From positions 434,001-498,000 of the forward strand of contig NZ_AP017898.1 in assembly GCF_003609835.1 (NCBI RefSeq): a stretch of DNA of 64,000 nucleotides, in the 5' to 3' direction. Below are positions 17,364-26,657 of the stretch, piece after piece. How positions within the stretch are numbered: position 1 is the stretch's first letter; every line of letters begins with the position of its first letter. The notes beneath the pieces are model-generated. The model was not told the DNA's origin. It was given only the letters and a program-made list of their open reading frames with translations, and ran no database searches. The stretch comes from Sphingopyxis sp. FD7 (GTDB taxonomy: Bacteria; Pseudomonadota; Alphaproteobacteria; Sphingomonadales; Sphingomonadaceae). The position numbers and the translations under genes were made by a program.

Positions 17364-18683
17364 ATGGCGGGCGACCTCTTCGGCGACGAAAGCCCGGCGG
17401 AGCGCCCGGGCGCCAGGGCCGGCCCCGCGCCGCTCGCCGAACGGCTGCGCCCGCGCACCCTTGCCGACGTCGTCGGGCAGGAGCATCTGACCGGCGCCGA
17501 CGGCGCGATCGGACGCATGGTCGCCGCGGGTCAATTGTCGTCGATCATCCTCTGGGGCCCGCCGGGCACCGGCAAGACGACGATCGCGCGCCTGCTTGCC
17601 GAGGCGGTGGGGATGCGCTTCGCGCCGCTCTCGGCGGTCTTTTCGGGCGTCGCCGATCTGCGCCAGGCCTTTGCCGATGCCGAAAAAATGGCCGCGGCGG
17701 GCAAGCGGACCCTGCTCTTCGTCGACGAAATCCACCGCTTCAATCGCGCGCAGCAGGATGGCTTTCTGCCCTATGTCGAGCGCGGCACCGTCGTGCTCGT
17801 CGGTGCGACGACCGAAAACCCCAGTTTCGCCTTGAACGCCGCGCTGCTCAGCCGCGCGCAGGTGCTGGTGCTGAACCGGCTCGGCGACGCCGCGCTCGAA
17901 ACGCTGATCGAGCGCGCCGAGGGGGAGGTCGGCCGCAGCCTGCCGGTCACGGCGGAGGCGCGCGCGGCGCTGATCGCCAGCGCCGACGGCGACGGCCGCT
18001 TCCTGCTCAATCAGGTCGAAACGCTGTTTTCGGTCGCGATCGACGCCCCGCTCGATCCCGCCGAGCTGGCGCAATTCCTCCATCGCCGGATGCCGGTCTA
18101 TGACAAGGATCGCGACGGCCACTACAATCTCATCTCCGCGCTGCACAAGGCGCTGCGCGGATCGGACCCGCAGGCGGCGCTCTACTGGCTCGCGCGGATG
18201 CTCGTCGCGGGCGAGGAACCGCTCTATGTGCTCCGCCGTCTTACGCGCTTTGCCAGCGAGGACATCGGCCTCGCGGATCCGCAGGCGCTGGTGCAGTGCC
18301 TCGCCGCCAAGGATGCCTATCAATTCCTCGGCTCGCCCGAAGGCGAGCTCGCGATCGTGCAGGCGTGCCTCTATCTCGCGACCGCGCCCAAATCGAACGC
18401 CGCCTATGCGGCGCAAAAGGCGGCGTGGGCCGCGGCGCGCGACACCGGCAGCCTCGCGCCGCCCGCCAACATCCTCAACGCCCCGACGAAGCTGATGAAG
18501 GATCTGGGCTATGGCGCGGGCTACCGCTACGACCATGACGCCCCCGACGGCTTTTCGGGCGACAATTATTGGCCCGACGGCATGGCGCCGGGCGACTATT
18601 ACCGCCCCGTCGATCGCGGCTTTGAAAAGCGGATCGCCGAGCGCATGGCCTGGTGGGACGCGCGGCGCGGCGCGCAGGATTGA
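17364..18683 (+). CDS. rarA: Replication-associated recombination protein A (RarA/MgsA)
   Basis: A 439-residue AAA+ ATPase related to clamp-loader subunits, acting at stalled replication forks with SSB. After the conserved PLAERLRPRTLADVVGQEHL, Walker A GPPGTGKTT is near residue 55 and Walker B LLFVDEIHRFNRAQQD near 115. Sensor and tetramerisation regions follow, including HYNLISALHKALRGSDPQAA near 253. The length and the C-terminal YWPDGM segment match the family. It sits immediately after the glycosyltransferase gene. Confidence 0.95.
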   Translation: MAGDLFGDESPAERPGARAGPAPLAERLRPRTLADVVGQEHLTGADGAIGRMVAAGQLSSIILWGPPGTGKTTIARLLAEAVGMRFAPLSAVFSGVADLRQAFADAEKMAAAGKRTLLFVDEIHRFNRAQQDGFLPYVERGTVVLVGATTENPSFALNAALLSRAQVLVLNRLGDAALETLIERAEGEVGRSLPVTAEARAALIASADGDGRFLLNQVETLFSVAIDAPLDPAELAQFLHRRMPVYDKDRDGHYNLISALHKALRGSDPQAALYWLARMLVAGEEPLYVLRRLTRFASEDIGLADPQALVQCLAAKDAYQFLGSPEGELAIVQACLYLATAPKSNAAYAAQKAAWAAARDTGSLAPPANILNAPTKLMKDLGYGAGYRYDHDAPDGFSGDNYWPDGMAPGDYYRPVDRGFEKRIAERMAWWDARRGAQD

Positions 18684-18747
18684 ACAGCCGCCATCGTCGT
18701 CGCGCGCCGGTCAAGGCTATGGTCGCCGCGGCCGCGCACGACCCATG

Positions 18748-19164
18748 CTATTCAAAGGGCGGGTAACGCTCGAATGTCGGCAGGTCGCCCAGCTTTTCCA
18801 TCCAGCCGATGCGCTCGGCGGTCTGGATCTGCGCCTGCGCGGGAATCAGGTCGGGATCGTCGAGCGTCGCGGTCTGCACGTCGATCTGGCCGGGGAAAAT
18901 CTGTTCGTTGGTATAGAAGAGGCCGGTGCCGCAATTGCCGCAGAAATGGCGACGGCCATGCTCCGACGAGGAATAGACTTTGGGCGCCCCGCTGATTTCG
19001 ATCTCGTCGGCGCCGACCAGCCCCCACCCGACCATCGGCGCGCCCGCATGGCGGCGGCAATCGGTACAGTGGCAAAGCGCATGATGCTGCACCGCAGTGC
19101 TCATCGAATAACGGATCGCGCCGCAATGGCATTGGCCGCTGGCACGGGGGGCTTGAGTGGTCAT
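18748..19164 (-). CDS. GFA family protein (glutathione-dependent formaldehyde-activating enzyme-like)
   Basis: A 138-residue zinc protein of the GFA/CENP-V fold. Zinc-binding Cys clusters appear in GQCHCGAIRY near residue 10, LCHCTDCRRHAG near 30 and FCGNCGTGLFYTN near 73. The true substrate is unknown in most members. The start at 19,164 is supported by AGGAGA upstream; an in-frame ATG 58 codons further up would add non-family hydrophobic sequence. It is convergent with rarA and divergent from the glycan cluster. Confidence 0.93.
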   Translation of the reverse strand: MTTQAPRASGQCHCGAIRYSMSTAVQHHALCHCTDCRRHAGAPMVGWGLVGADEIEISGAPKVYSSSEHGRRHFCGNCGTGLFYTNEQIFPGQIDVQTATLDDPDLIPAQAQIQTAERIGWMEKLGDLPTFERYPPFE

Positions 19165-19282
19165 TTTGCTCTCCTGGATGAATCGGAATGAGAACATAAC
19201 ATAAACAAACGACAGGCAGAGGTCGAGTACGCTGTCAAAGATGATTAACGCCAAATTATTCACGCTGTGGCAGGGAAGCGCG

Positions 19283-20974
19283 ATGATGACAAAAGAGCTT
19301 CTCGGCACGATCGTGCGGCGGCCATTCCTGCTGGTCATCCTCGCCTTTGCGATTGCGGCGCTGTACGGGCCCGATGCGAATCTGACGCTTTTTTATCTTC
19401 ATCGCCAGGATCGCTGGCTGTTGCTCGCCGCCGCCCTGTTGCTCGCACTTTCTGTCTGGAAGCTGCCCGCCCGAACGCGGCCATTTGCGGGCGACTGGCG
19501 ATTGGCGTTCGGCGTCGGGCTTGTGATGGCGGCGATCGCATTTGTCGGCCACTATTGGATTCTGTCGGGATACGACCTCAGCCGCGACGAGCAAATGGCG
19601 ACGTTCGATGCCGCAGTCTACGCCCGCTGGACACTGACTGCACCCCTTACCGGCGTGTGGCGCGATCATGCTGCGGCACTCAACACGATGTTCATGTACC
19701 CCGCCGATCCCCGTGCTGGCTGGCTGTCAGATTATCTGCCCTTCAACGCGGCCCTGCGGGCGTGGTTAGGTCTGGTAGCGACGCCGACGTTAGCCGGACC
19801 GTTGATGACGTTCCTCGGTGCGCTGGCAATCTGGCTTTGCGGTCGGCGCATTTGGCCCGAGCGGCATGAGTCGGCGATTGTGGGACTTTTGCTTTATGCT
19901 GGTTCCGCACAGATTCTCGTCAATGGCATGACCGCCTATGCGATGCCGGCCCATCTGACGCTCAATCTCCTCTGGCTGTGGTTGTTCCTGCGGCGATGTT
20001 GGTGGCGAGACGTTCTGGCGTTGATGACAGGCTTTGTCGCGGTGGGACTGCATCAGCCAATCATGCATCCGATGTTCGTCGCTCCCATTCTCTTCCTATT
20101 GTTGATGGAAAGGAACTGGCGCCGCGCGGCGCTCTATTTCACCGGCTATGCTGCGATAGGTCTTTTCTGGATGTGGTGGCCGCTCTGGATGTCGATGCTG
20201 GTGCAAGGCGGTGATGTCGCGCAAAATGCAAATCATGCCGATTATGTGACGCGGCTGATGAATGCATTGGCTATGGGAGATGGATTACGGGTCGCGAATA
20301 TGGTGTCCAACCTGTTGCGTTTCGTCGCCTGGCAACATCTATTGCTTGTGCCCTTGTTCGTTCTCGGTTTGTCGGTTGCTCGCCATGATCGACTGGCGGG
20401 GGCGTTGGCCGCGGGGATTTTGCTGACAGTCGTGACGATGGCTGTGATATTGCCTTATCAAGGACATGGTTTTGGATATCGCTATCTACATGGTCTCATC
20501 GGCAGTTGTATTCTGCTCGCCGTTTATGGCTGGGAGTCGGTGAGGGAAAACTTGGCCGAGTGGCGCTCGCTGCTTTTGCGCACGACCTGTCTTGGCATAA
20601 TCTTTCTCCTTCCGCTCCAGCTGTGGATGGCTCATAGCTTCTACGCATCTCCCGCCGCCGTTTCGGCGCGCATTGATCGCAGCCTTGCCGATTATGTTGT
20701 GATCGGCGAGGACGACGCTCCGTTCTCGATCGATCTCGTCATCAACCGACCCTTTCTGGACAAGGGGCCGACCCGTCTTCGACGGCAGGCTCTGACCCCC
20801 GAGTTCATGAAAATTCTCTGCGCGTCCGGGCCGACCATTGCACTTGCCGAACCGCGACATCTGGAACCGATCCTGCGTTATTATGAATTAGAGCCGCCAT
20901 TCGGTGCTGCAAACATCAGCCAAAAGGTCGGTTCGCAATTGCGTCGCGCTGGATGCGAACTGATCCCGCTGTGA
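19283..20974 (+). CDS. Polytopic membrane protein, probable GT-C-type glycosyltransferase
   Basis: A 563-residue inner-membrane protein with about ten to twelve hydrophobic segments in the first 430 residues (for example FLLVILAFAIAALYG, LLGLVMAAI-type helices and LTLNLLWLWLFL) and a soluble C-terminal domain. The early periplasmic loop SGYDLSRDEQMATFDA has the acidic pair expected of GT-C enzymes that use polyprenyl-phosphate sugars; this is inference. The start at 19,283 has an AGGGAAG ribosome-binding site; an ATG at 19,241 in the same frame is possible. It is the first gene of a glycan cluster with visibly lower GC than its neighbours. Confidence 0.75.
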   Translation: MMTKELLGTIVRRPFLLVILAFAIAALYGPDANLTLFYLHRQDRWLLLAAALLLALSVWKLPARTRPFAGDWRLAFGVGLVMAAIAFVGHYWILSGYDLSRDEQMATFDAAVYARWTLTAPLTGVWRDHAAALNTMFMYPADPRAGWLSDYLPFNAALRAWLGLVATPTLAGPLMTFLGALAIWLCGRRIWPERHESAIVGLLLYAGSAQILVNGMTAYAMPAHLTLNLLWLWLFLRRCWWRDVLALMTGFVAVGLHQPIMHPMFVAPILFLLLMERNWRRAALYFTGYAAIGLFWMWWPLWMSMLVQGGDVAQNANHADYVTRLMNALAMGDGLRVANMVSNLLRFVAWQHLLLVPLFVLGLSVARHDRLAGALAAGILLTVVTMAVILPYQGHGFGYRYLHGLIGSCILLAVYGWESVRENLAEWRSLLLRTTCLGIIFLLPLQLWMAHSFYASPAAVSARIDRSLADYVVIGEDDAPFSIDLVINRPFLDKGPTRLRRQALTPEFMKILCASGPTIALAEPRHLEPILRYYELEPPFGAANISQKVGSQLRRAGCELIPL

Positions 20975-20991
20975 TGAAAGGGGACAGGAAG

Positions 20992-22209
20992 ATGGACGGG
21001 ATCGACCCGGGCGGCGCGACGTCGATTCCCCGCGTGGATGCAGACGACGGAAGAGGAGGCTCGTCGCAGACGAAAGTTGTAATCTTCAGCGCTTATTTCC
21101 CATCGCACGGCGGTGGAATGGAACTCGCATGCGCGGACCTCGCCGGGGCTCTGCATCGTGCCGGAATGCGGGTCGAATGGGTGTCGCAGGCTGACGGCGA
21201 ACCCGGAGATCAACCCGGTATCAAATATACGCCTGTTACTGGTACGGATTTCATATACGCCTTGAGCGGTGTGCCGCTTCCCATTCCCATGCCGTGGAGC
21301 ATTCCCGCTATTTCACGCGCCATAAATCGAGCTGACGTCGCCATCGTCGCTGAAGCGAACTTCATTCTGAGCGCGATCTCCTTTCTTGTGGCTAAATGGA
21401 ATCGAACGCCGACATTGCTGATTCAGCATGTTGGAGAACCCTCCACCGTGTCGAAGCTCGCAAGATTTGTAATGCGAATCGGGGAGGCTTTGGTGGTCCG
21501 TCCCATGGTTCGCAGCGCCGATACGGTGATATGCGTCAGTCCGGTTGTTGCGCGGCATTTTGCCAGGATCCGCACCAAGTCGGACTGTCTCACAATCGGC
21601 CATGGGCTGGACTTGAACATGTTCAGGCCATCGATCGATCGCGCAGAGAAGGACGAGGATCGCGCTGCGTTAGGCTTGGAACGGGATCGACGGATTGCCG
21701 CTTTTGTCGGGCGATTGACCGAGAGCAAGGGTGTATCGATCATTGCGGGCATGGCCGCTCGTCGCCCGGACTGGACTTTCGTCATCGCCGGAACGGGCCC
21801 GATCGACCCTCGGCTGTGGAATCTCGCAAATGTGAAAGTTCTTGGGCATCTGGGCCGCGATCAAGTTGCGAAGCTCTATCGGGCGAGCGACGTGACGGTC
21901 CTTCCCAGCCCGTCAGAGAGTTTCTCGCTTGTCGTGCGTGAAGCGCTAGCGGCAGGTTGCCGCGTCCTTTGCTCCGACCAGATACTCGAAACCGATGCTG
22001 GTCTTCGGCCCTTCATCGTGACGGAAAGGGTGGACCTTGGACATCCCCACGAAACCGCCGGGCGGTTTGCCGCAGCGCTTGATCGGTGCCCGACAGCCCC
22101 CGCGTCCGAAGCCCGAGCCTATGTGATGGAACACTGTTCTCCGGCGCATCTTTTCGGTCGGTACATCGGGTTGATCGAGGAGATGAAGCGGCGCGGAGAA
22201 ACCCCATGA
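20992..22209 (+). CDS. Glycosyltransferase family 4
   Basis: A 405-residue GT-B enzyme. The N-terminal domain opens with TKVVIFSAYFPSHGGGMELA near residue 30, where the glycine loop binds the acceptor-side phosphate. The C-terminal domain has IAAFVGRLTESKGVSIIAGM near 230 and the EX7E-like SPSESFSLVVREAL near 308. The sugar and acceptor are unknown. The ATG at 20,992 has an AGGAAG just ahead; alternatives at 20,974 (overlapping the upstream stop) and 20,953 exist. It overlaps the next gene by ATGA, so the cluster is one operon. Confidence 0.88.
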   Translation: MDGIDPGGATSIPRVDADDGRGGSSQTKVVIFSAYFPSHGGGMELACADLAGALHRAGMRVEWVSQADGEPGDQPGIKYTPVTGTDFIYALSGVPLPIPMPWSIPAISRAINRADVAIVAEANFILSAISFLVAKWNRTPTLLIQHVGEPSTVSKLARFVMRIGEALVVRPMVRSADTVICVSPVVARHFARIRTKSDCLTIGHGLDLNMFRPSIDRAEKDEDRAALGLERDRRIAAFVGRLTESKGVSIIAGMAARRPDWTFVIAGTGPIDPRLWNLANVKVLGHLGRDQVAKLYRASDVTVLPSPSESFSLVVREALAAGCRVLCSDQILETDAGLRPFIVTERVDLGHPHETAGRFAAALDRCPTAPASEARAYVMEHCSPAHLFGRYIGLIEEMKRRGETP

Positions 22210-23153
22210 TCCGCAGCTACCGAACGGCATTCATATCGCTGTCGCTCATTGTTGCGGCGCTCGCGATGTGGCTGTGGTTGCGCAATTTCGATGTCTCGAC
22301 TGCCGAATTGGCTGTCCTTCTTGATAATCTGAACTGGTGGTCGATCGCGCCGCTCTTCGCTCTGGTCGCGGGCCATGTTGCGCTTTCGTCCTGGCGCTGG
22401 TCCATAATAGAAGGCGTCTTGGCCGGTGAACGTCCATCCTTCGGCCCCGCCTATACGACCGGAGCGCTGGCGCAGGCATTGGGGACATTCCTTCCATCGC
22501 CGCTCGTTCATGCCGCCTGTCGCGGAATGGCCAATCGCTTGAACGGCGAAAACGGTCTGAGAGGCGCATTCTCGGGAGGACTCGACCAAATGGCCGATTT
22601 TGCGGTCGTGTTGCTTATGGCTGTTCCTGCCGCATTTGCATTGGCATATCGCGACATCGACATCTACCTGTTGGGGGCAGCGCTGGTCGCTCTGCTCGGG
22701 CTGGGTCTGACCATCTTGTTGCCCGCCCTCTGTCGACCGTTTCGTCGATTTTCCATCTTCCGTGGCAAAGCCGCGATATTGTTGCGGTTCGATCACCCGG
22801 TCCTGCTGAAGCTATATGGCATTTCCTTGCTACGGCTCGCCAATCTGACAGGAATGAACCTTGTTGTTCACGCCGCGATCGGAACAGCCACAATCGACGC
22901 AATTCTGGTAGGCGTGCCTTTGGTCGCGCTGGCCACATCTGTGGCTATGTTGCCGGGTGCGCTTGGGGTCTCCGAATGGAGCTTCTCGGCCATTTTTGAT
23001 CGTTTCGGCGTGGATCCTGTCGGAATCGTGCTGTTCGTTCTCGCGAATCGCATATTGTTGACGGGCGTTTCTCTGGCGGTAGCGGCGTCCACCCTGCTCA
23101 TGAGGGCGCCATCCTGGCTCAGGATGAGGCTCGATGCGGTTTCGCCCGGTTAG
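22206..23153 (+). CDS. Lysylphosphatidylglycerol synthase transmembrane-region family protein (UPF0104-like)
   Basis: A 315-residue inner-membrane protein with about eight hydrophobic helices. Segments such as WWSIAPLFALVAGHVALSSWRW and GVPLVALATSVAMLPGALGVSEWSF resemble the flippase-type domain of MprF (LPG_synthase_TM), found alone in many glycan clusters, where it may move lipid-linked intermediates. The start overlaps the stop of the preceding glycosyltransferase. Its 3' end overlaps the convergent GT2 gene by 4 nt. Confidence 0.85.
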   Translation: MIRSYRTAFISLSLIVAALAMWLWLRNFDVSTAELAVLLDNLNWWSIAPLFALVAGHVALSSWRWSIIEGVLAGERPSFGPAYTTGALAQALGTFLPSPLVHAACRGMANRLNGENGLRGAFSGGLDQMADFAVVLLMAVPAAFALAYRDIDIYLLGAALVALLGLGLTILLPALCRPFRRFSIFRGKAAILLRFDHPVLLKLYGISLLRLANLTGMNLVVHAAIGTATIDAILVGVPLVALATSVAMLPGALGVSEWSFSAIFDRFGVDPVGIVLFVLANRILLTGVSLAVAASTLLMRAPSWLRMRLDAVSPG

Positions 23154-24166
23154 CGATTGTTGGCGCTATTCGCCGCCGCGGATTCGAGTCTCGCCATGAT
23201 GCTCGAAAGCTGGAGATAGCGAAGCAGCTTGGCCTCCTTTCGTCCCCGCGTAACCGTATCGAGGATGAGGCCACAGAATAAATTCAGGAATGCCAGGATC
23301 ATCGTTCCGGTCGCGAGGACGGCCATCGGCAGGCGCGGCACGGTGCCACTCTGTGCATATTCGACAATAACCGGATAGCCGAACAGGAGCGACAGGCAGA
23401 AGAGCATGAGTGAAATCGAACCGAACAGGGCAAAAGGCCGCTCCTGTTTCAGCAGCATGCCGATAGTCCAAAGGATGCGAAAGCCGTCCGAGACGGTCTG
23501 GAGTTTGCTTTCGGATCCTTCGACACGGTCCTTGAAGCGCGTGGGCATCTCGCCCACCGGCATTTCCAATTGCAGCGCATGGATCGTCAATTCGGTTTCG
23601 ATTTCGAAGCCTTGCGACATCGGCGGGAAGGATTTGACAAAGCGTCGCGAAAAGACGCGATAACCGCTCAGCATGTCGCTGAAGACGCCGCCGAACATCG
23701 TCCGCACGAGCGACGTCAGCATCCAGTTGCCGAATCGGTGCGCGGGCCGATAGGCAGTGCCGCTGACGTCGGTGCGTGTACCGACGACCATGTCGAGGCC
23801 GTCATCGATGAGCTGGCGGATCAACTCGGGGGCTGCTCCTGCGTCATAGGTGTCGTCGGCATCGCACATCAGGTAGATGTCGGCGTCGATGTCGGCAAAC
23901 ATGCGGCGCACAACAAAGCCTTTGCCCTGCCGTTTTTCGCTGCGGACGATTGCCCCTGAGCCGCGCGCGATGTCTGCTGAATTGTCGCTGCTGTTATTGT
24001 CGTAGACATAGATGTCGGCGTCGGGCAGCATCGAACGGAACCGCTCTACAACGGTAGCGATAACCAGCCCTTCGTTATAGCAGGGGAGAAGGACCGCGAT
24101 GGTTGGCGCGCGGTTTTCCTGTGGCAAGGGGCTTGCGGCCTCGAACTGCCTTACGCGCATATACAT
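23150..24166 (-). CDS. Glycosyltransferase family 2, polyprenyl-phosphate sugar synthase-like
   Basis: A 338-residue enzyme. The GT-A domain (about residues 20-245) starts TIAVLLPCYNEGLVIATVVE and has the metal-binding DADDTYD motif near 105. Two C-terminal transmembrane helices (ISLMLFCLSLLFGYPVIV, MAVLATGTMILAFLNLFCGLIL) anchor it. The overall form is that of dolichol/undecaprenyl-phosphate mannose or glucose synthases. Such an enzyme would supply the lipid-linked sugar for the GT-C-like protein of the same cluster; that link is inference. It is transcribed toward the other three genes and overlaps the last by 4 nt. Confidence 0.9.
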   Translation of the reverse strand: MYMRVRQFEAASPLPQENRAPTIAVLLPCYNEGLVIATVVERFRSMLPDADIYVYDNNSSDNSADIARGSGAIVRSEKRQGKGFVVRRMFADIDADIYLMCDADDTYDAGAAPELIRQLIDDGLDMVVGTRTDVSGTAYRPAHRFGNWMLTSLVRTMFGGVFSDMLSGYRVFSRRFVKSFPPMSQGFEIETELTIHALQLEMPVGEMPTRFKDRVEGSESKLQTVSDGFRILWTIGMLLKQERPFALFGSISLMLFCLSLLFGYPVIVEYAQSGTVPRLPMAVLATGTMILAFLNLFCGLILDTVTRGRKEAKLLRYLQLSSIMARLESAAANSANNR

Positions 24167-24293
24167 GTGTCAGGAAATCCCCACGAAACCTCGCCAATTT
24201 CTTAGAGGAAGCTAGGGAAAACTAGTTAACAACTGCTTAGGGCGTGCGTCCGGGCGGCTCTGATTGTCCTGTGGGGATGGGCTTTGGCGGATG

Positions 24294-26591
24294 TCAGTCA
24301 CCCAGGTCGACCCCATGCGCCGCCGCCCAGTCCCGATACTGCCCGCGCGGGTCGGGCGCCGGCTGGGCGAGGATCGCGGGCATGTCGGCGCGGAGCTTGC
24401 CGAGGTCGAGCGAGCGGATCATCGCCTTGACCGGGCCGACGCCCGCGGGGGTGATCGACAGGCGGTCGATACCAAGTCCGAGCAGCGCCATCGCCTCCAG
24501 TGGGCGCCCGCCCATTTCGCCGCAGACGCCGAGCGCGACCTTCGATCCCGACACGATTTTCACCACGCGCGCGAGGTAGCGCATCACCGTCGGCGACAGC
24601 CAGTCGTAGCGCTCGGCGAGCCGCGGGTGCGCGCGGTCGGCGGCGAAGAGAAATTGCGTCAGGTCGTTGGTGCCGATCGACAGGAAGTCGAGGTGCGGCA
24701 GCATCAGGTCGAGCGTTTCGACCAGCCCCGGCACTTCGAGCATCGCGCCATAGCGGATCGCGACCGGCAGCTTCTTGTTGTGGCTGGCAAGCCACGCGCG
24801 CTGGCCGACGAACAGCTGGCGCGCGGCCTCATATTCCCACGGCTCCGACACCATCGGGAACATGACGTTGAGCGTGCGTCCGGCCGCGGCCTCCATCAGC
24901 GCGCGCGCCTGGACCTTCAAAAGCCCTTCGCGGTCGAGCGCAAGGCGCAGCGCGCGCCAGCCCATCGCCGGATTTTCCTCCTGCGCGCCGCCTTCGACAT
25001 TCATATAGGGCAGCGCCTTGTCGCCGCCGATGTCGACGGTGCGGAAGATCACCGGGCGGTCGCCCGCGGCGTCGAGCACGTCGCGATACAGCCGCTGCTG
25101 CCGTTCGCGCGCGGGCAGCGTCGCCGAAACGAGGAACTGGAACTCGGTGCGGAACAGCCCGATTCCGCGCGCGCCGGTAAGGTCAAGCGCCGCGACATCC
25201 TCGCGCAGTCCCGCGTTGATCATCAGCTCGATCGGCACCCCGTCCCTGGTGACCGCGGGAAGGTCGCGCAGCGCAGCGAGATCGGCGCGGCGCTTCTGCG
25301 AAATGGCGAGCTTGGCGTCGAATGCCTCCTGCACGGCGGGCGTCGGGCGGACGTGAACCGTTCCCGCTCCGGCGTCGAGCAGCAACAGATCGCCCTCGCG
25401 GATCGAGCTGCGCACGTCGCGGACGCGGCCGATCACGGGAACGCCCATCGCGCGCGCGACGATGATGACGTGGGCCGTCAGCGAGCCTTCCTCGAGCACG
25501 ACGCCCTTCAGGCGGCGGCGGTCATATTCGAGCAGCTCGGCGGGGCCGAGGTTGCGCGCGATCAGGATCGAATCCTGCCTGAGCCCCATCTGCGCCGCGG
25601 TGCCCATCTGTCCCGACACGATGCGGATCAGCCGGTTCGACAGATCCTCAAGATCGTGCATCCGGTCGCGAAGCAGCGGATCGTCAATCTGGCGCATTCG
25701 CATACGGGTGCGCTGCTGGACGCGCTCGATCGCCGCCTCGGCGGTCAGCCCGCTGTCGATCGCCTCGTTGATCCGTCGCGACCAGCCCTCGTCATAGGCG
25801 AACATCTTGTAGGTTTCGAGCACCTCTTCATGCTCGCCGCCGACCCCGAACTCGGCCTGGCTCGCCATGCGGTCAATCTGTTCGCGCATCTTGTCGAACG
25901 CGGCGTAGACGCGGTGGCGCTCGGCCTCGACATCGTCGGCGACCGTATGTTCGATGGTGATGCGCGGCTGATGGAACACCGCGACCCCGGCCCCCATGCC
26001 GTCGACCAGCTTCTGCCCCGACAGCCGCTGCGCCGACTGGTCGGCGGCGGCGGCATCGGTGCGCGCCGCGGTGTCGACCAGATCGGCATTGGCGATCAGC
26101 TCGGACAGCACCATCGCGACCGTTTGCAGCGTCTCGATCTCGATCTCTTCATAGCGGCGCGGTTCGGCGTGCTGGACGCAAAGCACGCCGACGGCGCGCT
26201 CGCGCCGGATGATCGGCACCCCTGCAAAGCTGTGGAACAACTCCTCGCCCGTTTCGGGGCGATAGGAAAAGTCGGGGTGCGCCGCGGCTTCGTCGAGGTT
26301 CAGCGTTTCGATCTGCTCGGCGATCGTGCCGACCAGCCCTTCGCCAAGGCCGAGGCGGGTGACATGCACTGCCTCCTGTTTCAGCCCGCGCGTCGCGTAA
26401 AGCTCGAGCGCGCCGTCGCGCAGCAGGTAGATCGAGCAGACCTCGCTGTCGAGGCATTCGCCAATGATGCCGACGACCTGGTTGAGCTTGCCCTGGGCGT
26501 TGGCGCGCGAGGCCATGACCTCGTGCAGCCGGGTCAATATGGTGCGCGCCGACTGGGCGGCTGTCGAGGGCGGGGGCGGGGCGTTGGTCAT
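24294..26591 (-). CDS. ptsP: Phosphoenolpyruvate-protein phosphotransferase PtsP (enzyme I-Ntr)
   Basis: A 765-residue cytoplasmic kinase that starts the nitrogen-related PTS phosphorelay by autophosphorylating from PEP and passing phosphate to NPr. An N-terminal GAF domain (about residues 20-165) is followed by the enzyme I N-domain, the swivelling domain with phosphohistidine in SLTAHVIIVARAMGVP near 370, and the PEP-binding barrel (LFRTEFQFL, MFPMVSEPWEYE, LSIGTNDLTQFLFAADR, GVCGEMGGRPL). The GAF domain distinguishes it from sugar-PTS enzyme I. Regulation by glutamine is known for relatives. It stands alone. Confidence 0.96.
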   Translation of the reverse strand: MTNAPPPPSTAAQSARTILTRLHEVMASRANAQGKLNQVVGIIGECLDSEVCSIYLLRDGALELYATRGLKQEAVHVTRLGLGEGLVGTIAEQIETLNLDEAAAHPDFSYRPETGEELFHSFAGVPIIRRERAVGVLCVQHAEPRRYEEIEIETLQTVAMVLSELIANADLVDTAARTDAAAADQSAQRLSGQKLVDGMGAGVAVFHQPRITIEHTVADDVEAERHRVYAAFDKMREQIDRMASQAEFGVGGEHEEVLETYKMFAYDEGWSRRINEAIDSGLTAEAAIERVQQRTRMRMRQIDDPLLRDRMHDLEDLSNRLIRIVSGQMGTAAQMGLRQDSILIARNLGPAELLEYDRRRLKGVVLEEGSLTAHVIIVARAMGVPVIGRVRDVRSSIREGDLLLLDAGAGTVHVRPTPAVQEAFDAKLAISQKRRADLAALRDLPAVTRDGVPIELMINAGLREDVAALDLTGARGIGLFRTEFQFLVSATLPARERQQRLYRDVLDAAGDRPVIFRTVDIGGDKALPYMNVEGGAQEENPAMGWRALRLALDREGLLKVQARALMEAAAGRTLNVMFPMVSEPWEYEAARQLFVGQRAWLASHNKKLPVAIRYGAMLEVPGLVETLDLMLPHLDFLSIGTNDLTQFLFAADRAHPRLAERYDWLSPTVMRYLARVVKIVSGSKVALGVCGEMGGRPLEAMALLGLGIDRLSITPAGVGPVKAMIRSLDLGKLRADMPAILAQPAPDPRGQYRDWAAAHGVDLGD

Positions 26592-26657
26592 CGCCCTCCT
26601 GCTATCAGAAGGAGGCCGCGCGCGCCAATAGGTCGCGCGCTATCTCTTCACCACAGC

